Of a stretch of DNA of 64,000 bases, positions 16,627-25,386 are shown in pieces. Below the pieces are notes generated by a model. The model was not told the origin of the DNA and did not search any database. It was given only the letters and a program-made list of their open reading frames with translations. Source of the stretch: Candidatus Thermoflexus japonica (GTDB taxonomy: Bacteria > Chloroflexota > Anaerolineae > Thermoflexales > Thermoflexaceae); contig BEHY01000004.1 in assembly GCA_002898735.1 (NCBI GenBank), positions 1-64,000 on the forward strand. Reading direction: 5' to 3'. Numbering within the stretch: position 1 is the first letter of the stretch; each line of letters opens with the position of its first letter. Position numbers and translations under genes: made by a program.

Positions 16627-16956
16627 ATGTGGATCTGGCAAGCTTTCACCGGATTGCTCCTGCTGATCCTGCTGACGCTCCATATGGTCTTCAACCATTT
16701 CGTGGTGGAAGGCGGCCTGCGAACCTACCGGGATGTGGTGGCGTATCTGTCCCATCCGGTGGTGTTCACATGGGAGATCCTCTTCCTGGTGGTGGTCACC
16801 GCCCACGCGCTGATGGGGGTGCGGGCCATCCTCCTGGATCTGGGGATCGGGCCGGGGACGGATCGCTGGCTGAAACGAGGCCTGACCCTGCTGGGCCTTG
16901 GGATCATCGGTTATGGGGTGTGGCTCTCGTGGTGGATTCGATCGCGGGGCGCCTGA
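16627..16956 (+). CDS. SdhD-like membrane anchor
   Basis: A 109-residue protein with three helices and histidines H19, H24, H43 and H60. Its AHALMGVRA segment mirrors the YHALNGVRV of the preceding SdhC-like gene, so the two anchors look like divergent copies. Start ATG 16627 follows a GAGG box. A 152-nt GC-rich gap with no gene separates it from the SdhC gene. The pair would form a two-subunit, possibly haem-containing, quinone-reactive anchor. Confidence 0.78.
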   Translation: MWIWQAFTGLLLLILLTLHMVFNHFVVEGGLRTYRDVVAYLSHPVVFTWEILFLVVVTAHALMGVRAILLDLGIGPGTDRWLKRGLTLLGLGIIGYGVWLSWWIRSRGA

Positions 16957-17567
16957 TCCGCGACTGGGAGCCGCTGTGGGCTCCTTACGAGGAAGAGGTT
17001 TACGGTTGGATCCTGGCCCGGCTCAGGCCAGGGGAGCGGGTGCTGGACATCGGGGCCGGAGATCTTCGCATGTCGCTCCGGATGGCCGAGTGGGGGTGCC
17101 AGGTGGTCGCGGTGGAACGCCAGTGGGCCCTGCTGGCTACGAGCCTCCGCGCGTTCGGGATCTCCCCTGAAGCGCTGCAATGGGAGCGCCCGCTTCAGGT
17201 TTCGGGGGGGCTGACGATCGTCTGGGCGGATGCGCGAACCTGGCCTTTTCCCCCTGTGGAAACGGCGGTCCTCCTGATGCGGCATTGCGCTTCCTTTCCC
17301 CTTTATATTCGCAAGCTTCGCGCCGCGGGTTGCCGCCGCCTCTTCACCAATGCCCGATGGCGTATGGGGGTGGAGGAGGTCGATCTGGGGCCCGCCCTTT
17401 CTTTTGAAAGGGTCCCGCCGGGCTGGTATGCTTGCCGGTGCGGGGCGGTCGGCTTTCGCGAGGGCCCGCCGGAGCAGATCGACGCCGCGGCCCTGGAGCG
17501 GATCTGGGAGGTCGAGGAGTGCCCGGCGTGTGGGTTTACCGGTCCGAAGGTGCCCCTGGCGGGTTGA
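16932..17567 (+). CDS. SAM-dependent methyltransferase with C-terminal zinc ribbon
   Basis: About 211 residues. A Rossmann-type SAM motif (GERVLDIGAGDLRMSLRMA) lies near residue 36, with VVAVER as motif II and an acidic WADARTWPF. The C-terminus holds CRCGAVGF and ECPACGF, a likely zinc-binding ribbon. The start is uncertain: GTG 16932 (or 16929) overlaps the end of the SdhD-like gene by 25 nt. Substrate unknown; no link to glycerol metabolism can be read from the sequence, but it is co-oriented within the operon. Confidence 0.7.
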   Translation: MDSIAGRLIRDWEPLWAPYEEEVYGWILARLRPGERVLDIGAGDLRMSLRMAEWGCQVVAVERQWALLATSLRAFGISPEALQWERPLQVSGGLTIVWADARTWPFPPVETAVLLMRHCASFPLYIRKLRAAGCRRLFTNARWRMGVEEVDLGPALSFERVPPGWYACRCGAVGFREGPPEQIDAAALERIWEVEECPACGFTGPKVPLAG

Positions 17568-17632
17568 GGGGATCCGCCCATCCGTGTTGGGATATATATG
17601 AGCATGGAGATCCTTAGGTGAGGTGGAACGGC

Positions 17633-18184
17633 ATGCGACTCAGCGGCCGGAAGGTGGCGATCCTGGTGGAGGAGGGCTTCGAGGACCTGGAGTTCTGGGT
17701 CCCGTTGATGCGCCTTCAGGAGGAAGGGGCCTCGGTCACCGTGGTGGGGCTGGAGGCCGGGAAGGTCGTCCGCAGCAAGAGCGGGGGGCTCACGGCGAAA
17801 GCGGATGTGGCCGCCGATCAGGTTTCCGCGGCGGATTTCGATGCGGTGGTGATCCCCGGCGGCTGGGCGCCCGACAAGCTGCGGCGCTACGAGGCGGTCC
17901 TCCGCCTGGTCCGCGAGGCCTATCGGCAGGGGAAGATCGTGGCGATGATCTGCCACGGCGGGCAGGTGGGGATCTCCGCGGGCATCGTGCGGGGGCATCG
18001 GGCGACCGGAAGCCTGGGGATCAAGGATGACCTGATCAACGCGGGAGCCATCTGGGTGGACGAGCCGGCCTTCCGGGATGGCAACCTGGTCTGGGGCCGT
18101 GTGGTTCCGGACATCCCGGCCTTCTGCCGGGAGCTGGTGACCGCCCTGGTCGGCGAGCAGGCCCCTGCATCCTCCGCCCGGTAA
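17633..18184 (+). CDS. DJ-1/PfpI-family protein (deglycase/protease-like)
   Basis: A 183-residue class I amidotransferase-like protein with the nucleophile elbow AMICHGGQ (C107-H108), an acidic EEGFEDLE near residues 13-20 and PGGWAPDKLRR. PfpI relatives are described as proteases or as glyoxalase/deglycase-type repair enzymes. The latter would fit an operon handling dihydroxyacetone phosphate, which gives rise to methylglyoxal. That link is inferred. ATG 17633 has GAGGTGG 6 nt upstream; a GTG 15 bases earlier is possible. Confidence 0.82.
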   Translation: MRLSGRKVAILVEEGFEDLEFWVPLMRLQEEGASVTVVGLEAGKVVRSKSGGLTAKADVAADQVSAADFDAVVIPGGWAPDKLRRYEAVLRLVREAYRQGKIVAMICHGGQVGISAGIVRGHRATGSLGIKDDLINAGAIWVDEPAFRDGNLVWGRVVPDIPAFCRELVTALVGEQAPASSAR

Positions 18185-18193
18185 GAGGTCGTT

Positions 18194-18598
18194 ATGGTCG
18201 CCCTGGTGATTGTGGCCCATAGCGCGAAACTGGCGGAAGGGGTGAAAGAGCTGGCCGAGCAGATGGTGCAGGGCCGGGTTCCGATCTTCGCCGCTGGCGG
18301 CCTGGATGAGCACACCCTGGGCACCAATGTGGAACAGATCCGTCAGGCGCTGGAGATGGCCCTCGCCCGCGCAGAGGAGGTCCTGGTTTTGATGGATCTG
18401 GGCAGCGCGGTGATGGGGGCCCAGATGGCGATGGAGATGCTGGCCCCGGAGGTTCGTCCCCGCATCCGGTTAAGCCAGGCGCCGCTGGTGGAGGGCGCGA
18501 TCGTCGCCGCCGTGGAGGCCTCGATCGGTAAAACCGCGGCGGAGATCGAAGCATCGGCGGTCGAGGCCTGCCGGATGCCCAAGGTGCCCCAGGGATGA
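18194..18598 (+). CDS. dhaM: PTS-dependent dihydroxyacetone kinase phosphotransferase DhaM, EIIA domain
   Basis: A 134-residue EIIA-Man-like domain with the phosphorylated H9 (VALVIVAHSAKLAEG) and the GTNVEQI and DLGSAVMGAQMA segments of DhaM. It moves phosphate from HPr to the ADP on DhaL. In E. coli DhaM is a fusion of EIIA, HPr and a partial EI; here the three functions are separate, overlapping genes. It begins 9 nt after the PfpI gene, and its stop overlaps the HPr start. Confidence 0.92.
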   Translation: MVALVIVAHSAKLAEGVKELAEQMVQGRVPIFAAGGLDEHTLGTNVEQIRQALEMALARAEEVLVLMDLGSAVMGAQMAMEMLAPEVRPRIRLSQAPLVEGAIVAAVEASIGKTAAEIEASAVEACRMPKVPQG

Positions 18599-18918
18599 AG
18601 AACGCGTCGGAATCCATGAGACCTGAGGCGGGAGGGATGCAGCAGGTTACGCTCACGTTAACGAACAGGGTCGGCCTGCACGCACGGCCGGCGGCCCTCT
18701 TCGTGCAGACCGCCGCCCGGTTCCGGTCGAACATCACTGTGCGCAACGTCACCCGTGGGACGCCCCCGGTGAACGCGAAGGCGATCCTGGCGGTGCTCAC
18801 CCTGGGCGCGGAACACGGCCACGTGATCGAGATCGCCGCGGAGGGGCCGGACGAGGCGGATGCCATCGCCACGCTGAAGGCGCTGGTGGAATCCCGATTC
18901 GGAGAGGATGGGGGATGA
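18595..18918 (+). CDS. phosphocarrier protein HPr (DHA relay)
   Basis: HPr-like protein of 107 residues with the active H29 in VGLHARPAALFV. The regulatory Ser46 position of Firmicutes HPr is alanine (NAKAILAVLTLGA, A63), so HPr-kinase control is not expected. The ATG at 18595 overlaps dhaM by 4 nt; an internal ATG at 18637 would give the usual 93-residue or shorter form. It carries phosphate from EI to DhaM. Confidence 0.9.
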   Translation: MKNASESMRPEAGGMQQVTLTLTNRVGLHARPAALFVQTAARFRSNITVRNVTRGTPPVNAKAILAVLTLGAEHGHVIEIAAEGPDEADAIATLKALVESRFGEDGG

Positions 18919-20624
18919 GCCGCCGTCTGCAGGGCCTCCCGGCTTCCCCGGGGATCGCCACAGGCCCGGTCTGGTGGTTCCGGCGGGCCCTTCCCATCGC
19001 GACGCGGATGCGCGGAGAGGACGCGGCGGTCGAGCGGATGCGGCTGCAGAGGGCCCAGGAGCAGGCGGCGGCGGAGCTCAGGGCGCTCCGGGAAGGCCAG
19101 CGGGATCGCCTGTCGCCGGAGGAGCTGGCGATCTTTGAAGCCCAGGAGCTGATGCTCCGGGATCCGGAGCTGATGGCCGCGGTGGAGGCCGAGCTCGCCG
19201 CAGGGGCCTCCGCGGAGGCGGCATGGATGAAAGCCGTGGAGGCTTTCGCAGCCCAGCTCGCCGCGCTGCCGGACCCCTATTTCCAGGCCCGTGCGGCGGA
19301 TGTTCGGGATGTGGGGAACCGGGTGTTGCGTCATCTGACGGGCAGCCCGGAGGTGCTCACTATGCCCGATCATCCGGTGGTGGTGGCGGCCGATGATCTG
19401 CTGCCCTCTGAGACCGTCCGTCTGGATCCCCGGCGGGTTCTGGCGTTCATTACGGAAGGGGGAGGGCCGACGGCCCATGCGGCGATCCTGGCCCGCCGCC
19501 TGGGGGTGCCGGCGGTCGTGGCGATCGGAGCGGAGCTTCGGACCGTTTCCGACGGCGCGCTGGTGCTGGTGGACGGCGAGGCAGGGTGGGTGGACGTGGA
19601 GCCGGACCCGGAGATGGTGCGTCAGGCCCAGGCCCGGCGGGCGGTGTGGCTTCAGGAGCGGGCGCAGGCGGAGGCCGTCGCCCATGAGCCGGCCCAGACC
19701 CGGGATGGCGTCCGGATCGAGGTGGCGGCCAATGTGGGAAGCATGGAGGACGCCCGGGAGGCTTTCCAGAAGGGGGCGGACGGCATCGGCCTGCTGCGCA
19801 CCGAGTTCCTTTACCTGGATCGGGCGGCTGCGCCGACGGAGGAAGAGGAGGTGGCCGTCTACCGGGCCCTGCTGGAGGCGATGGGGGGGAAGCCGGTGGT
19901 GGTGCGCACCCTCGATGTGGGGGGCGACAAGCCGTTGCCCTACCTTCCGATGCCCCCGGAAGCCAATCCGTTCCTGGGCGTGCGGGGCGTGCGGCTCTCC
20001 CGGCAGCATCCGGACCTGTTGCGTCGGCAGCTTCGCGCATTGCTCCGCGCCGGGGTGGGATTCCCCCTGCGGATTATGTTCCCCATGGTGAGCACGGTGG
20101 AGGAAATCCGCTGGCTCCGGGAGTTCTTCGAGGAGGTGCGCGCCGCCCTTGCGGCGGAAGGCAATCCCCTGCCGCAGGATCTGCAGGTGGGGATAATGGT
20201 GGAGGTGCCGGCCGCCGCGCTGCTCACGGAGCATTTTCTGCCCTGGGTGGATTTTTTTAGCATCGGGACGAACGATCTGACCCAATACACGCTGGCGGCC
20301 GATCGGACCAACCCGGCGGTGGCCGGGCTGGCCGATGGGCTGCATCCGGCGGTGCTGCGTCTGATCCGCCACGTGACGGCCGCGGCTGAGGGGACCGGGA
20401 AATGGGTCGGCGTTTGCGGGGAGCTGGCGGGGGATCTTTCGGCGGTGCCGGTGCTGATCGGGCTGGGGGTGCAGGAGCTCAGCGTGAACCCGGTGCGGGT
20501 GCCGGAGGTGAAGGCGACGATCCGCCGCTGGTCGATGGCCGCGGCCCGCGCCCTGGCGGAGGAAGCGCTCCGTCAGGCCGATGCCGACGCTGTGCGCCGG
20601 CTGGTCGCAGAGGCGCATCTGTAG
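18915..20624 (+). CDS. ptsI: PTS enzyme I (phosphoenolpyruvate-protein phosphotransferase)
   Basis: Full-length EI of 569 residues. It has an N-terminal SPGIATGPV, the phosphorylated H188 in GGGPTAHAAILARRLGVPA and DGIGLLRTEFLYLDR. A PEP-binding TIM-barrel region contains GTNDLTQYTLAADR and the C-terminal catalytic VCGELAGD. It starts the PEP-to-dihydroxyacetone phosphate relay. The start overlaps the HPr gene by 4 nt. No sugar-specific EIIB/EIIC is in the window, so its only visible target is DhaM. It ends 9 nt from the convergent kinase gene. Confidence 0.95.
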   Translation: MSRRLQGLPASPGIATGPVWWFRRALPIATRMRGEDAAVERMRLQRAQEQAAAELRALREGQRDRLSPEELAIFEAQELMLRDPELMAAVEAELAAGASAEAAWMKAVEAFAAQLAALPDPYFQARAADVRDVGNRVLRHLTGSPEVLTMPDHPVVVAADDLLPSETVRLDPRRVLAFITEGGGPTAHAAILARRLGVPAVVAIGAELRTVSDGALVLVDGEAGWVDVEPDPEMVRQAQARRAVWLQERAQAEAVAHEPAQTRDGVRIEVAANVGSMEDAREAFQKGADGIGLLRTEFLYLDRAAAPTEEEEVAVYRALLEAMGGKPVVVRTLDVGGDKPLPYLPMPPEANPFLGVRGVRLSRQHPDLLRRQLRALLRAGVGFPLRIMFPMVSTVEEIRWLREFFEEVRAALAAEGNPLPQDLQVGIMVEVPAAALLTEHFLPWVDFFSIGTNDLTQYTLAADRTNPAVAGLADGLHPAVLRLIRHVTAAAEGTGKWVGVCGELAGDLSAVPVLIGLGVQELSVNPVRVPEVKATIRRWSMAAARALAEEALRQADADAVRRLVAEAHL

Positions 20625-20633
20625 TCCAGCGGC

Positions 20634-21617
20634 TCACCCATAGAGCAGGGTGGCGATCAGGGCGATCAGGAAGACGCTTATGGCAGCGAGGACCAGAAGC
20701 CGGTGCCGGCGCCAGAGGATCTCCCACGCGCTCTCCGGCGGTGCCCAGACCTCGATCGAGCGGCCGCTCGGGGCGGTCCCCAGCAACTCCGCCCGGAAGG
20801 CGGCGATGCTGGGCGGGCGGTCATCCGGATGCATGGCCATCGCGTTCAGGATGGCCCGCTCCACCCGGGGGGAGATCCGTGGGTTGATCGCCCGGGGCGG
20901 GACCAGGGAGTCGGGTTTCAGGAATCGTTGCCGGGCATCCGGGGGGGGCGTGTTGGTCAGCAAATGATAAAGCGTCGCCCCCAGGGCGTAAATATCCGAG
21001 CGGACATCCGTGTGGCCCACGTCGCCGCCATACTGCTCCAGCGGCGTATACGCGGCCGTGCCTCGCCCCTGAAGGATGGTGATGGTTCGCTCCTCGTCCG
21101 GCGCCAGGAGCTTCACCAGACCGAAATCCACCAGCTTGATGCGGCCATCCGGCGTCAGTTTGATGTTGGAGGGCTTGATGTCCCGGTGCACAATGGGAGG
21201 CTCCTGACGGTGCAGGTAATCCAGCGCATCGCAGAGCTGCTCCGCCCAGAGTAACACCGTCCGCTCGTCGAGGAACCGCCCGCTCTCCTTCGCCTCATCG
21301 ATGATCTCCCGCAGATCCCGGCCGGGGACGAAGTCCATCACCAGGTAATCGCGATCGCCCTCCGAGAAGTAGTCCGAAACCTTGGGGAGATTCGGGTGAT
21401 CCAGCCGGGCCAGGACGCTCGCCTCGCGGTAGAACTGCAGGCGGGCCTGTTCCCGATAGGCCGGGTCCGTCTCGAAGCTGAAGAGGATCTCCTTGATGGC
21501 GCAGCGGCGGCCTTCCAGCAAGGTGTCCTCCGCTTCATAGACGGCACCCATTCCTCCCCGTCCGATGGGACGCAGGATCTTATAGCGGCCGTGGAGCAAT
21601 GTCCCCGGCTTGAGCAT
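20634..21617 (-). CDS. membrane-anchored serine/threonine protein kinase
   Basis: A 327-residue Hanks-type kinase. Its features are the P-loop GRGGMGAVYEAE (19-30), K42, E65 of helix C, the catalytic loop HRDIKPSN (144-151) and DFG (164-166). TAAYTPLEQYGG and one C-terminal membrane helix (about 303-325) follow with almost no extracellular tail. No PASTA repeats are present. The kinase domain should face the cytoplasm. Targets are unknown. Converges with ptsI; the 159-nt gap upstream shows nothing but its likely promoter region. Confidence 0.93.
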   Translation of the reverse strand: MLKPGTLLHGRYKILRPIGRGGMGAVYEAEDTLLEGRRCAIKEILFSFETDPAYREQARLQFYREASVLARLDHPNLPKVSDYFSEGDRDYLVMDFVPGRDLREIIDEAKESGRFLDERTVLLWAEQLCDALDYLHRQEPPIVHRDIKPSNIKLTPDGRIKLVDFGLVKLLAPDEERTITILQGRGTAAYTPLEQYGGDVGHTDVRSDIYALGATLYHLLTNTPPPDARQRFLKPDSLVPPRAINPRISPRVERAILNAMAMHPDDRPPSIAAFRAELLGTAPSGRSIEVWAPPESAWEILWRRHRLLVLAAISVFLIALIATLLYG

Positions 21618-21776
21618 GGCGGTCCTCTTCTCCCAGGCCTTCCCATAGATCCCGATCAGGGCATCCGCTGTTGAGCTCCAATCCGGGGAGGGGGATCGCC
21701 CCGGAAGCCCTTAGGGGGAGGCCAGCGGCGTGGCTTTTTCGCTGGTTCCATTTTAACCGGGCGGCGCCCGATCGTT

Positions 21777-22706
21777 TCACAAGCCCCGGCCCGGGCGTTT
21801 TTCTCCGCCCAGGATGGCCCGCAGCGCCGATTCCAGATCGGGATACTGAAACGTGAAGCCCGCTTCCAGCAGCCGCCGGGGGAGCACGAACTGCCCGGTG
21901 AGCAGGAAGTCCGCCCCCTCGCCGAAGATCAGCCGGAGGGCGAGCGCCGGCACCGGAAGCCACGAGGGCCGCCCCAGAACCCGGCCCAGGGTGCGGGAGA
22001 ACTCCGCGTTGCTGACCGGCTGTGGGGCGGTCAGGTTGTAGGGTCCGCGGGCGTCCGGGCGCTCCATCAGGAACCTCACGGCCTCCACCCAGTCCGCCCG
22101 GTGGATCCACGACCAGCCCTGGCGTCCGTTCCCCAGCGGCCCCCCTGCGAACAGACGGAACGGGGGCAACAACCGGGCCAGGGCGCCGCCATCCCGTTCC
22201 AGGACCAGGCCGGTGCGCAGGATCACCCGGCGGACCCCCAGCGCTTCCACGGGCTGGGTGCTGGCTTCCCAATCCACAGCCAGCCGGGCCAGGAAGTCGT
22301 TTCCGGGCGGATCCTCCTCCGTCAGCCGCTCATCGCCCCGCGGGCCGTAATATCCGACCGCCGAGGCCTGCAGCAGGACCTGGGGTTTGGTGCGGGCGGC
22401 GGCGATCGCCTCCACCACCGCGCGGCCCGCATTCAGACGGCTCTCTCGAAGGCGCTGTTTGACCGTTGCCGTCCACCGCTGTCCGATGCTTTCGCCCGCC
22501 AGGTTGATCAGGGCGAAGGCGCCGTCCACCAGGTCCGCCCATCCGGTCGCGGTGCGCCCATCCCAGCGCGTCACCTGCACGCCGGGAGGCAGCCTCGCCT
22601 GCTCCGGCCGTCGGGAGAGGACGATCACCTCATAACCGGCCTCCTGCAGGCGTCCCGCCAGCGCCCGGCCCAGGAACCCGGTTCCTCCGGTGATCAGCAC
22701 GCGCAT
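21777..22706 (-). CDS. TIGR01777-family NAD(P)-dependent epimerase-like protein (YfcH type)
   Basis: Short-chain dehydrogenase-like protein of 309 residues. GGTGFLG (7-13) is the nucleotide-binding loop. INLAGESIGQRWT, the SAVGYYG active-site stretch, WSWIHRADWVEA and a C-terminal DUF1731-like segment (VPALALRLIFGEGADFLLTGQFVLP) are all typical of the YfcH family. Biological role is not established for the family. It follows the penicillin acylase gene on the same strand; a GC-rich imperfect hairpin (about 22736-22777) separates them. Confidence 0.88.
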   Translation of the reverse strand: MRVLITGGTGFLGRALAGRLQEAGYEVIVLSRRPEQARLPPGVQVTRWDGRTATGWADLVDGAFALINLAGESIGQRWTATVKQRLRESRLNAGRAVVEAIAAARTKPQVLLQASAVGYYGPRGDERLTEEDPPGNDFLARLAVDWEASTQPVEALGVRRVILRTGLVLERDGGALARLLPPFRLFAGGPLGNGRQGWSWIHRADWVEAVRFLMERPDARGPYNLTAPQPVSNAEFSRTLGRVLGRPSWLPVPALALRLIFGEGADFLLTGQFVLPRRLLEAGFTFQYPDLESALRAILGGEKRPGRGL

Positions 22707-22785
22707 CGGAAACCTCCTTCCACAGGCTCGGAGAGGGAGGCGGGGGAGGCCGCCGAAGGCCTCCTCCCCTGCCTCCCGGAGCTTC

Positions 22786-25236
22786 TCACGGTTGCAGCCT
22801 CAGGATCCCTTCGGCGTTCCGCTCCACTTCCTCCCGGGACCAGAGCATGGGGTGATATTCCCCTTTCAGCCACAGCGGGATGAAGTCATCGTAATGCGGA
22901 TGGCCGGGAAGCCCGGACTGGCCGGTGGTGTGGATGAAGCGGCTGTCGGACCACTGGGCGGTCGAGGCGATGAAGCGCAGGGAGGGCAGGCTGCGCACGG
23001 CGAACCCTTTCTGGACGTTGAAACCGATGTTGTTCACGGCCGCGCTGGTCCCCGGGGCCGGATAGGGCCCGCGGTTGAAGATCGCCTCGATCGGCCGGAT
23101 CCCGGACTGCCCCAGGGTGCCATGGGTGAACGTGGCCGTGTGGACCTTCCCCCAGGTCCATGCGCGGGGATCGGAACCCAGGCGCGCGCGCAGCTCGGCC
23201 ACGGCCTGCTCGAAGGCCCGCCGTATGATGTCCTCCCGGGTCTCCCGTTGGGGCGTGCGAAGGTCATCCCACCAGGGGAGGTCCGGCTGGGCCAGGGCCC
23301 AGCGGGCCCAGTAACGGTTGTGGCTGCCCCCGGTGAGCAGATCCTGCAGGATCTCCTCGCCCAGCTCATCCACCCACGCTTCGTGGAGCAGATGTTTGAG
23401 GAAGGTCTCGAAGATCGCGGGCCCGGCCTGATCCGGCGCGGCCCGGAAATCCCACGCCCGCAGGAGCTCCTGGGCCTGGCGGGCCAGGGGATCCTCGAAG
23501 GAGAGGTTCAGCACGTAGGGCACGATGGCCTGGGCGGCCAGGGAGAAGGTGTCGTTCTGAATCGTGGCCATGTCCTCGATGGAGAGGCGATCCTTCGTGC
23601 GAAGGAGGTCCACGATCCGCTGCGCCCGGTCGCCGTAATCCCACACGGCGGCCAGGAAATGCGGGTAGGAGGGATCCACCACGGCGTTGTTCGCGGTGAC
23701 GATGAAGCCCTCCGGCGGATCCAGCCGCCGGGGCATTTCCTCATACGGAACATACCCCACCCATTCATACTCCCCGCTCCAGCCCGGAACCGGGAGCAGG
23801 CCGTTCCCCTTCGCCCGGATGGGAACGCGGCCGGTGGCCTGATAGCCGATATGGCCGTCCACATCCGCATAGACGAAGTTCTGGCCGGGCACATCCCAGT
23901 CCGCCAGGGCCTCGTGGAATTCCTCCCAGTTCCGGGCGCGGTTCAACCGCAGGAGGGCCCGCACGATCCGGGAGGGCTCCAGGGCGGTCCAGCGGAAGGC
24001 GTAGAGGGTCTGGGTGCGGGTGAGGGCTTCCACCACATCGTTGATCACCGGCCCGTGGCGGGTGATCCGCACCGGGAGGAGGAGCGGCGCCGCCTGTCCG
24101 GCGATGCGGATTTCCTCCGTGATCACGCGCACGGGCTCCCACTTCCCCTGGAATTCCACCTCCAGAGGGTTCTGGGGATTGACCCGCTCCATATAAAGGT
24201 CCTGCACATCCGGCCCCAGGTTGGTCACACCCCAGGCGATGCGGTCGTTGTGGCCGATCACCACGCCTGGGACACCGGGGAAGGAGGCGCCGGCGACCTG
24301 AAGGGGACACTCGGGCGTGACCGGCTCGCAATGGAGGGCCACCTCATACCAGATGCTGGGCATCTGGATGCTGAGATGGGGGTCGTTCGCGAGGATCGGC
24401 TTCCCGGTGATCGAACGCGAGCCGGCCACCACCCAGTTGTTGGATCCCAGGTCCGGGGCGTTACCCAGCGTGATCCGCCGCAGCTCCCGCCCGAGGTCCA
24501 GCCAGGCGCGGGCCGCTTCCTCCGGGAGCGGGGTTTCGACGACAGCGGTCGGCACGATAATCGGCCGGTCGGGGGGATAAGGGAGGACGATCTCTGACAG
24601 ACGCCCCGGGCCGATCTTCTGGACGATTCGCGCGTTGAGGAGCTCGTCATCCCAGTTCCCGCCCAGATCCCAGGCCATCACCTTGGCCCAGGCCACGGTA
24701 TGGAGCGGCTGCCACGGCTCGATCTCCCATCGCCGTCCGAAGAGGCGGAAGAGGGTGAATTCCAGAGGCAGGCGATCGCGATGCTGTTCCAGGTAAGCAT
24801 TCACCCCGGCCGCATAGGCTTCCAGGATGGCCCGCTCCTCGGGCCCCAGGGCTTCCAGATCCTGCTGCGCGGCCCGATGCCATCCCAGGGTGCGGATGAA
24901 GCGATCCTGGTTCAGGGTGGTCTTCCCCAGCATTTCGGAGAGACGGCCGGTTCCAATGTGACGCCAGAACTCCATCTGCCAGAAGCGATCCTGAGCGTGA
25001 ACGAAGCCCTGGGCCATGAAGAGATCGTGGAGGTTCGAGGCATAGATGTGGGGCACGCCCCAGCGATCCCGGATCACGGTCACCGGGGCCTGCAGGCCGG
25101 GGAGGCGGAGGGTTCCGTGGATCTGGGGGAAGGGCTGGCGGGAAGCCCGGTAGAAGGCGAGGGCGCCCCCTGCGAGAAGGAGCAGGAGCACGATCCCCAA
25201 CCCCAGGATGATCCCGAGCAGCAGGCGTCGGCGCAT
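22786..25236 (-). CDS. penicillin acylase family N-terminal nucleophile hydrolase
   Basis: An 816-residue Ntn-hydrolase precursor. It has an N-terminal signal/anchor (about 5-28), an alpha-chain region starting VTVIRDRWGVPHIYASN with HAQDRFWQMEFWRH, and the autocleavage/nucleophile site G-S265-N-N-W. KPILANDPHLSIQMPSIWYEV follows. Cleavage before S265 would free the beta chain. Such enzymes hydrolyse amide bonds of penicillins, acyl-homoserine lactones or other acylated substrates; the native substrate here is unknown. The ATG at 25236 follows GAGGAGG. It would act outside the membrane. Confidence 0.92.
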   Translation of the reverse strand: MRRRLLLGIILGLGIVLLLLLAGGALAFYRASRQPFPQIHGTLRLPGLQAPVTVIRDRWGVPHIYASNLHDLFMAQGFVHAQDRFWQMEFWRHIGTGRLSEMLGKTTLNQDRFIRTLGWHRAAQQDLEALGPEERAILEAYAAGVNAYLEQHRDRLPLEFTLFRLFGRRWEIEPWQPLHTVAWAKVMAWDLGGNWDDELLNARIVQKIGPGRLSEIVLPYPPDRPIIVPTAVVETPLPEEAARAWLDLGRELRRITLGNAPDLGSNNWVVAGSRSITGKPILANDPHLSIQMPSIWYEVALHCEPVTPECPLQVAGASFPGVPGVVIGHNDRIAWGVTNLGPDVQDLYMERVNPQNPLEVEFQGKWEPVRVITEEIRIAGQAAPLLLPVRITRHGPVINDVVEALTRTQTLYAFRWTALEPSRIVRALLRLNRARNWEEFHEALADWDVPGQNFVYADVDGHIGYQATGRVPIRAKGNGLLPVPGWSGEYEWVGYVPYEEMPRRLDPPEGFIVTANNAVVDPSYPHFLAAVWDYGDRAQRIVDLLRTKDRLSIEDMATIQNDTFSLAAQAIVPYVLNLSFEDPLARQAQELLRAWDFRAAPDQAGPAIFETFLKHLLHEAWVDELGEEILQDLLTGGSHNRYWARWALAQPDLPWWDDLRTPQRETREDIIRRAFEQAVAELRARLGSDPRAWTWGKVHTATFTHGTLGQSGIRPIEAIFNRGPYPAPGTSAAVNNIGFNVQKGFAVRSLPSLRFIASTAQWSDSRFIHTTGQSGLPGHPHYDDFIPLWLKGEYHPMLWSREEVERNAEGILRLQP

Positions 25237-25386
25237 GGCCAACCTCCTCGGAGAGATATTCATCCGGACCCGAAGCAGGCGCTGGCGGAGGCCCGTCCTT
25301 CCCCGGATACGGGTGATGCGGCTTCTTTATCTTACCTTTGAACAGGTCGACGTGCGGAATCCATTCGTTCTTGAGGGATCTGGGCA

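Noticed and set aside
18192-20618. 808-residue minus-strand frame opposite dhaM, HPr and ptsI
   Set aside because: The plus strand encodes recognised, overlapping PTS genes; the antisense frame is His/Arg/Gln-rich and has no domain.
22690-24597. 635-residue plus-strand frame opposite the penicillin acylase
   Set aside because: Antisense shadow; the opposite strand has the complete Ntn-hydrolase with signal and S265.
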